DNA of 29,386 nt, taken from positions 1 to 29,386 of the forward strand of contig JBILVK010000027.1 in assembly GCA_044370475.1 (NCBI GenBank), read 5' to 3'. This stretch comes from B1 sp044370475. Lineage in GTDB: Bacteria; Bacteroidota; Bacteroidia; UKL13-3. The notes beneath the pieces are model-generated. The model had not been told where the DNA came from. It did no database searches and worked only from the letters and a program-made list of their open reading frames with translations. Positions 1 through 8,501 of this stretch are shown here, in pieces (position 1 is the first letter of the stretch; each line of letters opens with the position of its first letter). The translations under genes were made by a program, and so were the position numbers.

Positions 1-2226
1 GGTAATATCGTATATTTTAGATGTGCATCTGCAAGCACCTTTTCTCCAGTAAATTATGTTTTTGAAGTAGATACTGCCGCCAACCTAAGTTCAATAAATA
101 AAATAATCAGAACGCAATCCACGAGCATTTTTGAAGATTCCATTTTATTTTCATTTGGTAAAACGCTTTACTGGCGTGTAAAATGCTACAATTCTTATGG
201 AGATACTTTTACCTGGTCTCCTATTTGGAAATATACTTTTAATCAAATGCCTGTCCTCAATGCAAGTACCAATTTAATGATGGTTGATCCAATGATTTTT
301 CCCAATTGGACCAATGCTGGATTGTCGCAAATTCAATTGCAGGTAGATACCATTGCAAGTTTTAATACTTCAAAATTAGTTGAACATTTTCTAGCTCCAG
401 GCGTTACTTTAGATACCATCAAAAATCTTTATTTCAACCAATATTATTTTTATAGAATAAGAGCAGTTTATAAGGGAAAAGTTTCTAATTGGTCGTTCAC
501 TGCTTCCATTAGAGTTTATGCCAATGGCAACATAAACTCACCTAGCAATGGCTCAACTGTTGGCGCATTAACCCCTAGTTTTGGTTGGCGACAATTAAAC
601 GGAACCAGAGTTCAACTTCAATTGTATGCCGACTCTGCAAAAACTATTCTACTAAAAGATACCATCACCCAATCCATTGGGTACGGCTATAAAAACGAAC
701 TTAAACTCAATAAATGGTATAATTTTAGAATACGCTATTTACATGATTTAGATACAGCAGCCTGGTTATCGGCCAATTTCAAAATATATGGTGGTCAGGC
801 AAATTTAGGAGCACCTAATGCAAATGCAACAAACGTTACTGTACGCCCAAGGTTTTCATTCCGTAAGCAAACTTGGGCAACCTCACATGTACTAGAAATT
901 GATACTGGCGCTGTATTCGGTTCGAACCAATCCTCTTTTTTTATTAGAGTGGTAGACAGCTTTAAGTATGATGGCTCTTACTATCATTACATAGATACAA
1001 CAATTGCTTATGGACAGAAGTATGTATGGCGCGTTTATGCAATTAAAGAAAACGATACTGCTACGGCATCAGTTAGAAATTTTACTTCTTCAATTGCACC
1101 AACAAACTACTTTCCTCAAAACAATTACATAGGAGTAGGTACCTCAACTAATGGCTTAATCACAGGTATTACGGGCTCAAAGTTTGTGCAATGGCAATTA
1201 GATACTGCCCTAACATTTGATTCACCAATCAATAAATCTGGAACAGATTTGCACATACCAGATGATTTTACGCCGCAATATGTTGCCTTAAATTTTCCTC
1301 CAGATTTGTTGTTTCATGCCAAGTATTATTGGAGAGCACGATGCATCAATGCCATTGATACCAGCTCATGGTCGACCCCATTTAATTTTGTTACCACCCA
1401 AGATGTTTGGCTTACGAGTCCTTTAAACAATGCTTTAAATGTGGCTCTTAATCCTAAGTTAGAATGGGGTATTCAAGGCAGTGCATCAGAACTAAGATAC
1501 CAATACCAATTAAGCAAAGATTCATTATTTACTTCGGCTGCCATAGTTACACTACCCGCTAATTCATCATCTAATGTTACGGTAACTTGTGAGTATGCCA
1601 CACAATATTATTGGAGAGCTAGAGCTTATCACACCAAAGACACTAGCAGGTGGTCTGGCTTTTACCGATTTAAAACATTAAACGCACCAACCCTTGGCGC
1701 TGTGCAATTGGCCGCGCCAGCCAATGGTGCTACCAACATTCCTATAGGTTCCATAACCTTAGGTTGGAACTACCTAAACAATGCCCTTACTTACGATGTT
1801 GAAGTATCAGACGACCAAACATTCGCATCGGTTTTAGCCAGTGGTAATACAGAGGGAACTGGCATTTATTTCACCGGCGCCAAAGCCAATACCCGATATT
1901 ATTGGAGAGTAAGAGGACGCATTAACACCTTAATTGGACCTTGGTCAACCGTGCGTTATTTTAACACAGCACCTGCCACAGGAGCCAACGAAATAGGAGA
2001 TAAGCAGCAAGTTAAAGTATATCCAAACCCAGCAACCCAATCTTTTAAAATAGAATTGGAAGGAGCTTTCACACTTAAGGTTTACGACATTCAAGGTAAA
2101 TTAATCCTTGAAAGCCAAGACACCAACACCACCGAAATAAACTCCTCCAACTGGCAACCCGGCATTTATTTCCTGAACCTAAATATCGGCTCCAAGTCCC
2201 ATATTCAAAAAATCGTTATCCAATAG
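1..2226 (+). CDS. T9SS-exported fibronectin-III-like repeat protein (5' end outside window)
   Basis: The reading frame is open from base 1 to the TAA-less TAG stop at 2224-2226, so the first ATG inside the window (247) is not the true start; at least 741 residues are present. The protein is built of repeats of roughly 90-100 residues. Each ends in an aromatic strand motif such as YYWRARCINAID, YYWRARAYHTKD or YYWRVRGRINTL, followed by a Trp/Ser-rich turn, as in fibronectin type III domains. I count about seven such units. The last ~75 residues form a type IX secretion C-terminal sorting domain, starting VKVYPNPATQSF and ending GIYFLNLNIG...QKIVIQ. By family knowledge such proteins cross the outer membrane through T9SS and are surface-anchored or released. 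Substrate or ligand is unknown. The stop lies immediately before an RHS-like relic in another frame. Confidence 0.9.
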   Translation, partial: GNIVYFRCASASTFSPVNYVFEVDTAANLSSINKIIRTQSTSIFEDSILFSFGKTLYWRVKCYNSYGDTFTWSPIWKYTFNQMPVLNASTNLMMVDPMIFPNWTNAGLSQIQLQVDTIASFNTSKLVEHFLAPGVTLDTIKNLYFNQYYFYRIRAVYKGKVSNWSFTASIRVYANGNINSPSNGSTVGALTPSFGWRQLNGTRVQLQLYADSAKTILLKDTITQSIGYGYKNELKLNKWYNFRIRYLHDLDTAAWLSANFKIYGGQANLGAPNANATNVTVRPRFSFRKQTWATSHVLEIDTGAVFGSNQSSFFIRVVDSFKYDGSYYHYIDTTIAYGQKYVWRVYAIKENDTATASVRNFTSSIAPTNYFPQNNYIGVGTSTNGLITGITGSKFVQWQLDTALTFDSPINKSGTDLHIPDDFTPQYVALNFPPDLLFHAKYYWRARCINAIDTSSWSTPFNFVTTQDVWLTSPLNNALNVALNPKLEWGIQGSASELRYQYQLSKDSLFTSAAIVTLPANSSSNVTVTCEYATQYYWRARAYHTKDTSRWSGFYRFKTLNAPTLGAVQLAAPANGATNIPIGSITLGWNYLNNALTYDVEVSDDQTFASVLASGNTEGTGIYFTGAKANTRYYWRVRGRINTLIGPWSTVRYFNTAPATGANEIGDKQQVKVYPNPATQSFKIELEGAFTLKVYDIQGKLILESQDTNTTEINSSNWQPGIYFLNLNIGSKSHIQKIVIQ
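916..931 (+). repeat. Iterated 16-mer, palindromic form (copy 1)
   Basis: TTCGGTTCGAACCAAT, inside the T9SS Fn3-like gene, coding FGSNQ. Confidence 0.7.
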
Positions 2227-2228
2227 CT

Positions 2229-2504
2229 TATAAGCCCTTTGGCGCTCCTTTGGTTTTTAGAAACTATCAATTGATTGAATACCGCCACGATTTCAATGGA
2301 AAAGAAAAGAATGATAATTTAATCTTTGCAGAAACCTTCAATACAATTGAAAAGAACCAGAGAATTTTTATAGAAACAAGGAATCATCATGCCCTTAATT
2401 GGAGTTTAATGGAAAATCAAGTAAAAAATCTAAAAAGGATAACAGCCATTGTTTTTAAAATTCCAATAGTATTTCAAACTAGAAAATCTATTAAACAAAT
2501 TTAA
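2229..2504 (+). pseudogene. RHS-repeat-associated core fragment (relic)
   Basis: Beginning only three bases after the preceding stop, this frame reads YKPFGAPLVFRNYQLIEYRH then DFNGKEKNDN. The pattern PFGAP...RNY...EYR.gFNGKEKdd is the hallmark of RHS/YD-repeat-associated core proteins in Bacteroidota. The expected continuation (DFGARxYDPRxGR) is missing. After about residue 32 the sequence becomes unrelated and ends at 2502-2504. There is no upstream YD-repeat region and no credible start; the only start-like codon is a TTG at 2250. I therefore read it as a decayed or rearranged piece of an RHS polymorphic-toxin-like gene, left at the junction with the T9SS gene. The motif match is visible; the history is inference. 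It might alternatively be a short expressed orphan ORF, which I consider unlikely. Confidence 0.6.
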
Positions 2505-2524
2505 AAAGTATAGTTTGAACAAAT

Positions 2525-2543
2525 CTTGCACCAATGGTGCAAG
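2525..2543 (+). terminator. Short perfect hairpin, possible terminator
   Basis: CTTGCACC and GGTGCAAG form a perfect 8-bp stem around the loop AAT, followed by AAATTTT. The T-run is weak, so termination is only possible. It is the only clear structure in the gap 2505-2674 before the DUF2130 gene. Confidence 0.35.
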
Positions 2544-2674
2544 AAATTTTCATATTGGTAAATTGGGAATTATAATGTGCAAGATTAGGCTTTAAATAAA
2601 TTGGAGTAACTATTAGATTAAACTACCTTCTCATTCCCTTCATTAAAAACATATTTTTTCCTTTTCTTTGAAAC

Positions 2675-3940
2675 ATGGAAAAGGAGAACAATATAAATTG
2701 TCCGAATTGTGGTTTCGAAATAGATGTGAACGATTTGGTTTACCACCAAATGGAAGCCGAATTAAAAAAGGAATTTAGCGCAAAACAAGCCCAAGAACGC
2801 CTCAAATTAAACAAAGAAGCAGAACTCCTTCAAAAACAGCAAGCCGAGTTCGAAGAAAAAAAGAAAAGAGAAAACGAACTGTTTCAAGATAAACTCAACC
2901 AAAAAGTAAAGGAAGAAAAGGAGCAAATTGAAAAACGCCTCCGCCTTCAACTCGAAACAGAACAGCAAGATCAAATTAAACTCATGCAAAATGAGCTGAA
3001 CCTAAAACAGGAGCAACTCAAAGAACTAAATCGCACCAAGGCCGAAATTGAACAACTCAAAAGAGAGAAGGACATGGTGAAGGAGCAAACTTTAATGGAG
3101 GCTGAAAAAGCCCTCAGCATAAAGCTAAATGAGGAGCGCGACAAAATCAAAAAGCTCGAACAAGACCGCACAGAACTTACCATCAAAGAGCTTCATAAAC
3201 AACTCGAAGACCAAAAGCGTCTCACCGAGGAAATGAAGCGCAAGCAGGAGCAAGGCTCCATGCAATTGCAGGGCGAAGTGCAAGAATTAGCCATCGAAGA
3301 ATACCTCATGGCGCAATTTCCCCTCGATACCATTGATGAAATAAAAAAAGGTGCCCGTGGTGGCGATTGCGTGCAAATTGTAAACACCAGAACCAAACAA
3401 AATTGTGGCACCATCTACTATGAAAGCAAGCGTACCAAAGACTTTCAACCTAGCTGGATAGAAAAGTTTAAGACAGATATTAGAATTAAAGGCGCAAATA
3501 TTGGCGTGCTCGTTACAGATGTCTACCCCAGCGATATGCAAAGAATGGGCCTCAAAGAAGGCATTTGGATTTGCAGCTACGAGGAATTTAAAGGCCTATG
3601 CAAAGTGCTTAGAGAAAGTATTGTTCAATTAGACTCCGCCCTCGCTACCCAAGAAAACAAAGGAGATAAAATGAGTCTCCTCTACGATTTCCTTACCAGC
3701 AACACCTTTCGTATGCAAATTGAGGCAATTGTTGAGGGCTTTAGCCAAATGCAATCCGACCTCGATTCAGAAAAACGTGCCATGCAAAGAATTTGGAAAA
3801 CACGTGAAAAACAAATAGAAAAAGTAATCACCAATACCATCGATATGTACGGCTCTATTAAGGGGATTGCTGGCAATGCCATCGGCGAAATTAAAGCCCT
3901 TGAGCTTCCCGGCGCTAACCTAGATGAGGAGACAATTTAA
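2675..3940 (+). CDS. DUF2130 family protein: zinc-ribbon-like N-terminus, long coiled coil, PD-(D/E)XK-like domain
   Basis: This 421-residue protein begins with a CxxC knuckle (C9, C12, within NCPNCGFEIDVNDL). A highly charged Lys/Glu/Gln-rich coiled coil runs from about residue 25 to 210. A globular domain follows with D231 (GGDCVQIV), then E250-x-K252 (YYESKRTKDF), and IGVLVTDVYPSD after it. The D...ExK arrangement and family resemblance fit DUF2130, whose C-terminal domain has a restriction-endonuclease-like core. A second, mostly helical part runs to the C-terminus. Function is not established; DNA binding or cleavage is inference from the fold signature. The ATG at 2675 is chosen because the CxxC motif needs this N-terminus. 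It ends 11 bases before the next gene, so the two are probably co-transcribed. Confidence 0.85.
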   Translation: MEKENNINCPNCGFEIDVNDLVYHQMEAELKKEFSAKQAQERLKLNKEAELLQKQQAEFEEKKKRENELFQDKLNQKVKEEKEQIEKRLRLQLETEQQDQIKLMQNELNLKQEQLKELNRTKAEIEQLKREKDMVKEQTLMEAEKALSIKLNEERDKIKKLEQDRTELTIKELHKQLEDQKRLTEEMKRKQEQGSMQLQGEVQELAIEEYLMAQFPLDTIDEIKKGARGGDCVQIVNTRTKQNCGTIYYESKRTKDFQPSWIEKFKTDIRIKGANIGVLVTDVYPSDMQRMGLKEGIWICSYEEFKGLCKVLRESIVQLDSALATQENKGDKMSLLYDFLTSNTFRMQIEAIVEGFSQMQSDLDSEKRAMQRIWKTREKQIEKVITNTIDMYGSIKGIAGNAIGEIKALELPGANLDEETI

Positions 3941-3951
3941 TAGCAAAATAA

Positions 3952-5433
3952 ATGTCATTAGAAAAATACTTCGAAAAATTTAGAAACAATATCATCGGTC
4001 TGAACCAAGATTTTGTTAGTGCAACTGGCGAAACAAAGCGCATTCTATATGCCGATTGGACAGCCAGTGGTAGAAATTATCTTCCCATTGAAGAAACCCT
4101 GCAAAAGAAAATAATGCCCTTTGTGGCAAATACCCATACCGATACCAATACCACCGGCAAAGGCCTTACCTACGCTTACCACCTAGCGCAAAAAGTCATC
4201 AAAAAACACGTGAATGCAGATGAAAATGATGTGCTCATTTCGGGTTATAGCGGTATGACGGGCGTGGTAAATAAATTTCAACGCATCCTGGGTTTAAAAA
4301 TTCATGAGCGCTTTCAAGACCAAGTCAATCCGCCAGTTGAAGATAGACCGGTAATATTTATTACCCACATGGAGCACCACTCCAACCAAACCTCTTGGCT
4401 AGAAACTATTGCAGATGTAATTATTGTTGAACCAAGCGCAGATGGTTTGTTTTCTTTAGAAAATTTGCAACAAGTATTAAAAGAATACGCCAACAGAAAA
4501 TTAAAAATAGCAGCCGTAACTTCTTGCTCTAACGTTACTGGAATCTTTACACCCTACCACCAAATTGCAAAAATAATGCACCAGGCTGGTGGATTATGCT
4601 TTGTGGATTTTGCTTGCTGCGCCCCTTATGTAGATATCAATATGCACCCGCAAGACCCGCAGGAATACTTAGATGCTATCTATTTTTCTCCACATAAATT
4701 CTTGGGCGGACCAGGTTCTGCAGGGGTATTGGTTTTCAATAAAGCACTCTATCAAAACAAAATTCCAGATAATGCCGGCGGCGGCACGGTAGAATGGACA
4801 AACCCATGGGGTGGAAGACGATATTATGAAGATATTGAAACCCGCGAAGACGGCGGTACTCCAGCCTTTTTGCAAACCATTAAGACTGCCCTTTGCATTA
4901 ACCTGAAAGATGAAATGGGAGTGGAGAATATCCTCAAAAGAGAAGAAGAACAACTCCAAATACTATTCAATAAACTTTGCAATGTGCCCAATATTCACAT
5001 TCTTGCCCCGCAACACAAACATAGATTGGGAATCATTTCTTTCTACATAGAGGACCTTCATTACAATATTGGAGTAAAGATTTTAAACGATAAATTTGGT
5101 ATCCAAACCCGCGGCGGTTGCTCTTGTGCGGGTACTTACGGACATTACCTCTTAAACGTAGAAGAGGAACATTCAAACAAAATTACCAACCTAATAGACC
5201 AAGGAAATTATACCCACAAGCCAGGCTGGATAAGGGCTTCCATCCACCCAACACTTACCAACAAAGAAGTAGAATTCTTAGCAGACTCCATCCTCCAATT
5301 AGCCAAGAACCACCAAGAATGGGCCAAAGAATATCGGTTTGATCCAAGCACAAATGCGGTAAGCTTTCATGATATTGGTTCAGACCGTTTTATTATTGAT
5401 TACATGGAAGAAGCAATGGGCCTAAAGAAATAA
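3952..5433 (+). CDS. Class V aminotransferase-fold PLP enzyme (cysteine desulfurase-like)
   Basis: This 493-residue protein has the hallmarks of fold-type I class V PLP enzymes. SPHKFLGGPGSAG carries the presumed Schiff-base Lys, K249. RGGCSCAGTYGH carries C390 and C392 at the position of the persulfide cysteine of desulfurases. HMEHHSNQTSW and VDFACCAPY are the usual cofactor-pocket segments. It is longer than IscS or SufS (about 400 residues) and has an extra C-terminal extension. It more closely resembles the uncharacterised selenocysteine-lyase/desulfurase-like branch, so I give no symbol. Expected chemistry is removal of sulfur from cysteine or a related PLP elimination; the true substrate is unknown. 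It starts 11 bases after the DUF2130 gene. One copy of the iterated 16-mer (3994-4009) lies in its 5' coding part and a poorer one (5374-5389) near its 3' end. Confidence 0.85.
   Translation: MSLEKYFEKFRNNIIGLNQDFVSATGETKRILYADWTASGRNYLPIEETLQKKIMPFVANTHTDTNTTGKGLTYAYHLAQKVIKKHVNADENDVLISGYSGMTGVVNKFQRILGLKIHERFQDQVNPPVEDRPVIFITHMEHHSNQTSWLETIADVIIVEPSADGLFSLENLQQVLKEYANRKLKIAAVTSCSNVTGIFTPYHQIAKIMHQAGGLCFVDFACCAPYVDINMHPQDPQEYLDAIYFSPHKFLGGPGSAGVLVFNKALYQNKIPDNAGGGTVEWTNPWGGRRYYEDIETREDGGTPAFLQTIKTALCINLKDEMGVENILKREEEQLQILFNKLCNVPNIHILAPQHKHRLGIISFYIEDLHYNIGVKILNDKFGIQTRGGCSCAGTYGHYLLNVEEEHSNKITNLIDQGNYTHKPGWIRASIHPTLTNKEVEFLADSILQLAKNHQEWAKEYRFDPSTNAVSFHDIGSDRFIIDYMEEAMGLKK
3994..4009 (+). 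repeat. Iterated 16-mer (copy 2)
   Basis: ATCGGTCTGAACCAAG, inside the class V aminotransferase gene, coding IGLNQ. Confidence 0.75.
5374..5389 (-). repeat. Iterated 16-mer (copy 3, imperfect)
   Basis: ATTGGTTCAGACCGTT on the plus strand; the reverse complement matches 13 of 16 bases of TTCGGTCTGAACCAAA. It codes IGSDRF. Confidence 0.6.
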
Positions 5434-5463
5434 ATGATAAACACCAAAAGGTGGATACTTTCA

Positions 5464-5495
5464 TTTGGTGGAGAAATTTACAAATGGTACTTTTG
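5464..5495 (+). promoter_or_regulatory. Bacteroidota-type promoter for carA
   Basis: TTTG at 5464-5467, a 20-base spacer, and TACTTTTG at 5488-5495 match the phylum consensus TTTG-N19-23-TAnnTTTG. Predicted transcription would start about 7 bases after the -7 box, leaving a leader of only about 10 bases before the TTG start at 5513. Confidence 0.7.
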
Positions 5496-5512
5496 CCCAA
5501 ATCTAAACTACT

Positions 5513-6616
5513 TTGAATAGAACAGTTAATAAATTTCCTGCCACCTTGCTACTCGCAGATGGTACGGTTTATTCGGGAACTTCCATTGGCAAAATAGGTT
5601 CCACCACTGGAGAAATTTGTTTCAATACCGGCATGACGGGCTACCAAGAGATCTTTACCGATCCAAGTTATACCGGTCAAATTCTTTTGCAAACCAATGT
5701 GCACATAGGTAATTATGGCATTAATCAGGAAGAGGAAGAGTCGCACAGCATAAAAATTGCTGGCTTAGTTTGCAAGAACTTTAACGTGCCTTACTCACGC
5801 AAACAAGCAGATTCTTCGGTTCAAGAATATTTTGCACTTAATAACATTGTTGGAATTACAGACATTGATACCCGCGAGGTGGTAAGGCATGTAAGAAGCA
5901 AAGGTGCCATGAATGCCATCATTTCTTCGGAAGGTAAATCCATTGAGGAACTTAAGGCAGAATTGGCCGCTGTGCCTTCTATGGAAGGTCTGGAGCTTTC
6001 AAGCTCTGTTTCAACCAAAGAAACCTATTACATGGGTAACGAGGCGGCTGCAAAGCGTGTGGCAGTGCTCGACCTAGGCGTAAAACAAAACATCTTAAGA
6101 TGCCTAGTTGAACGCGATACTTACTTGGCTGTGTTTAATTGCAAAAGTACTTTCGAAGATATGATGCAGTTTAAACCAGATGGATTTATGATTAGCAATG
6201 GTCCTGGCGACCCTGCAGTTATGCCTTATGCAGTGGATACGGTTAAGAAAATTGTTGATGCCGGCATTCCATTATTTGGCATTTGCTTAGGACATCAAAT
6301 GTTGGCCGAATCTCAAGGCTTAAAAACATATAAAATGTTTAATGGCCATAGGGGATTAAACCACCCAGTTAAAAACCTCATTACTGGTAAGTGCGAAATT
6401 ACTTCTCAAAACCACGGCTTTGGTGTAAACATGGATGAAACGATTAATCACCCAACGGTAGAGCTTACGCACATTAACTTAAACGACAATACCGTTGAAG
6501 GTATAAGGTTAAAAGGCAAAAAAGCTTTCTCGGTGCAATATCACCCAGAGGCCGCGCCCGGACCAGAAGATAGCAGATACTTATTTGATGATTTTGTGGC
6601 AATGATGCACAATTAA
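5513..6616 (+). CDS. carA: Carbamoyl-phosphate synthase, small (glutaminase) subunit
   Basis: CarA hydrolyses glutamine and channels ammonia to CarB, which makes carbamoyl phosphate for pyrimidine and arginine synthesis. The 367 residues have the expected two parts. The N-terminal CarA domain includes LLLADGTVYSG and the TGMTGYQEIFTDPSY signature. The class I glutamine amidotransferase domain has nucleophile C258 in GICLGHQMLAESQG and the H344/E346 dyad in QYHPEAAPGP. Length is normal. The start is TTG: an in-frame TAA lies at 5504-5506 and no ATG or GTG precedes the conserved N-terminus, so this is the only credible start. carB is not adjacent; the next gene is eno. Its own promoter lies just upstream. 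Confidence 0.95.
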   Translation: MNRTVNKFPATLLLADGTVYSGTSIGKIGSTTGEICFNTGMTGYQEIFTDPSYTGQILLQTNVHIGNYGINQEEEESHSIKIAGLVCKNFNVPYSRKQADSSVQEYFALNNIVGITDIDTREVVRHVRSKGAMNAIISSEGKSIEELKAELAAVPSMEGLELSSSVSTKETYYMGNEAAAKRVAVLDLGVKQNILRCLVERDTYLAVFNCKSTFEDMMQFKPDGFMISNGPGDPAVMPYAVDTVKKIVDAGIPLFGICLGHQMLAESQGLKTYKMFNGHRGLNHPVKNLITGKCEITSQNHGFGVNMDETINHPTVELTHINLNDNTVEGIRLKGKKAFSVQYHPEAAPGPEDSRYLFDDFVAMMHN

Positions 6617-6672
6617 TTGCTTTAAAATCCCTATGATTTAATTTAAAATAAAACCATTATCACACAAAAATT

Positions 6673-7962
6673 ATGAGCTCAATTATTAACATTCATGCCC
6701 GCCAAATTTTAGACTCTAGAGGCAACCCTACCGTAGAAGTTGAAGTAATTACCGATGGAGGCGCAATGGGTCGTGCCGCTGTTCCTTCTGGCGCATCAAC
6801 AGGTATTCACGAGGCTGTTGAATTAAGAGATGGCGATAAAGATATTTACATGGGTAAAGGCGTATTAAAGGCTGTTAAAAATGTAAATGAAGAAATTTGC
6901 GACAAGCTTATTGGTGTGGATGTGTTTGAGCAAAATGAAATCGACCGCAAAATGATTAAATTGGATGGCACCGATAACAAAGGCAAATTAGGTGCTAATG
7001 CCATTCTTGCGGTATCTATGGCTTGCGCAAAAGCTGCTGCCATTGAGGCCAACATGCCTTTATATCGTTATGTGGGTGGGGTTAATGCAAACACATTACC
7101 TATTCCTCTAATGAACATCCTTAACGGTGGTTCACATGCTGATAATTCTATCGATTTTCAAGAATTTATGATTGTGCCAACCAAAGCAGATAGCTTTAGC
7201 GAAGCATTGCAAATGGGTACTTCTGTTTTTCACCACTTAAAAGCAGTACTTAAGAAAAAAGGATATAGCACCAATGTGGGTGATGAAGGCGGATTTGCTC
7301 CAAATATTCAATCAAATGAAGAGGCTATCGAAACTGTTTTAACCGCAATAGAAGCTGCTGGTTACAAGCCAGGAAAAGATATTTATATTGCCATGGATGC
7401 TGCAACCAGCGAGTTCTGGGATGAGAAAAAAGGCATGTATATCTTCAAAAAATCTGATAAGCGCGAAATGACACCTAGCGAAATGGTTGGCTATTGGACA
7501 GAATGGGTGAACAAATATCCAATTATTTCTATCGAAGATGGTTGTGCAGAAGACGATTGGTTTGGTTGGGCAGAATTAACCAAAGCCATTGGCGATAAAT
7601 GTCAGCTAGTAGGAGATGATCTTTTTGTTACCAACGTAAAACGTCTATCTAAAGGAATCAAAGAAAATATTGCAAACTCTATTCTTGTTAAAGTGAACCA
7701 AATTGGTTCTTTAACAGAAACCATAGATGCAGTAAATATGGCCACCAGAGCAGGTTATACCAATATCATGAGTCACCGCAGTGGCGAAACTGAAGATACT
7801 ACCATTGCAGATTTAGCTGTAGCATTAAATAGCGGACAAATTAAAACAGGTTCTGCAAGTCGCACAGATAGAATTGCAAAATACAATCAACTTATTCGCA
7901 TAGAAGAAGAATTAGGCAAAAACGCTTACTATCCTGGTAAAGACTTCAAATACGCTAAGTAA
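6673..7962 (+). CDS. eno: Enolase (phosphopyruvate hydratase)
   Basis: Enolase interconverts 2-phosphoglycerate and phosphoenolpyruvate in glycolysis; it is cytosolic and Mg-dependent. The 429 residues match the usual bacterial length. Visible catalytic features are E205 in GDEGGFAPN, the three metal ligands D242 (IAMDAATSEF), E288 (SIEDG) and D315 (VGDDLF), the base K340 in ILVKVNQIGSLTET, and SHRSGETEDT from S367. No key residue is missing. It is followed after six bases by a DivIC/FtsB-like gene, an arrangement also seen in other phyla (eno-ftsB in gammaproteobacteria). The pair shares a strong terminator after the second gene. I see no consensus promoter in the 56 bases before the ATG. 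Confidence 0.97.
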   Translation: MSSIINIHARQILDSRGNPTVEVEVITDGGAMGRAAVPSGASTGIHEAVELRDGDKDIYMGKGVLKAVKNVNEEICDKLIGVDVFEQNEIDRKMIKLDGTDNKGKLGANAILAVSMACAKAAAIEANMPLYRYVGGVNANTLPIPLMNILNGGSHADNSIDFQEFMIVPTKADSFSEALQMGTSVFHHLKAVLKKKGYSTNVGDEGGFAPNIQSNEEAIETVLTAIEAAGYKPGKDIYIAMDAATSEFWDEKKGMYIFKKSDKREMTPSEMVGYWTEWVNKYPIISIEDGCAEDDWFGWAELTKAIGDKCQLVGDDLFVTNVKRLSKGIKENIANSILVKVNQIGSLTETIDAVNMATRAGYTNIMSHRSGETEDTTIADLAVALNSGQIKTGSASRTDRIAKYNQLIRIEEELGKNAYYPGKDFKYAK

Positions 7963-7968
7963 TTTGGC

Positions 7969-8274
7969 ATGTTAAAAGTTGCGCCAAAATATCTCGGTCT
8001 GATCCGAAATAAATATGTAATAGCTTCTGCTGCATTTTTATTTCTGCTGCTAATCAATGAACGCAACAGCATCTTTGATCAATTAGAGTACAGTAAAAAC
8101 CTCAAAGAGATTAAACAAAAGCATAGCTACTACCAGCAGGAAATTAGCAAAGTTAAAAAAGAAAAAGACGAGCTATTTGGCAATAACAAAAACCTAGAAA
8201 AGTTTGCCAGAGAAAAATACCTCATGAAGGCAGACAATGAAGACGTTTTTGTTATGATTGAAGAGAAAAAATAA
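7969..8274 (+). CDS. DivIC/FtsB-like septum formation initiator protein
   Basis: This is a 101-residue bitopic membrane protein. A short basic N-terminus (LKVAPKYLGLIRNKYV) is followed by one transmembrane helix (about residues 18-34), a Lys/Glu-rich coiled coil (about 40-80) and a short tail with the family's KFAREKYLMKADNEDVFV segment. This is the architecture of DivIC/FtsB, which joins FtsL and the DivIB/FtsQ protein in the divisome. Placement six bases after eno supports the call. I do not choose between the symbols divIC and ftsB. A degenerate copy of the iterated word lies in its 5' end (7993-8008). Confidence 0.85.
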   Translation: MLKVAPKYLGLIRNKYVIASAAFLFLLLINERNSIFDQLEYSKNLKEIKQKHSYYQQEISKVKKEKDELFGNNKNLEKFAREKYLMKADNEDVFVMIEEKK

Positions 8275-8309
8275 AAAGAAAGGCCGCAAAATTTGTGGCC
8301 TTTCTTTTT
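8274..8309 (+). terminator. Strong intrinsic terminator after eno-divIC
   Basis: GAAAGGCCGC (8278-8287) pairs with GTGGCCTTTC (8295-8304) around a 7-base loop, extended by the flanking A-run and a T-run to 8309. The remaining bases to 8444 show no gene. Confidence 0.85.
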
Positions 8310-8444
8310 ATAATCAATCCTACACCGTGTTTTATTAAATGACCTAGAATCAAGTATATAGTATTCATTATTTGATGCCATTTCTTAATAAGTAAATTTC
8401 TAAATTAATAAAGACATTTCGCCTAATTATTTATACTATTTGCT

Positions 8445-8474
8445 TTTGATAATTGGCTTAATAAGATATCTTTG
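8445..8474 (+). promoter_or_regulatory. Bacteroidota-type promoter for the superoxide dismutase gene
   Basis: TTTG (8445-8448), an 18-base spacer and TATCTTTG (8467-8474) match TTTG/TAnnTTTG. Its position argues that the in-frame ATG at 8472 lies inside the promoter and that translation starts at 8502. Confidence 0.6.
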
Positions 8475-8501
8475 ATAAGCTTCAACCTCAAATACAACAT
8501 C

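Noticed and set aside
2807..3541. Several minus-strand open frames opposite the DUF2130 gene
   Set aside because: They are shadows of the Lys/Glu-rich coiled-coil codons on the plus strand and have no motifs or translation context.
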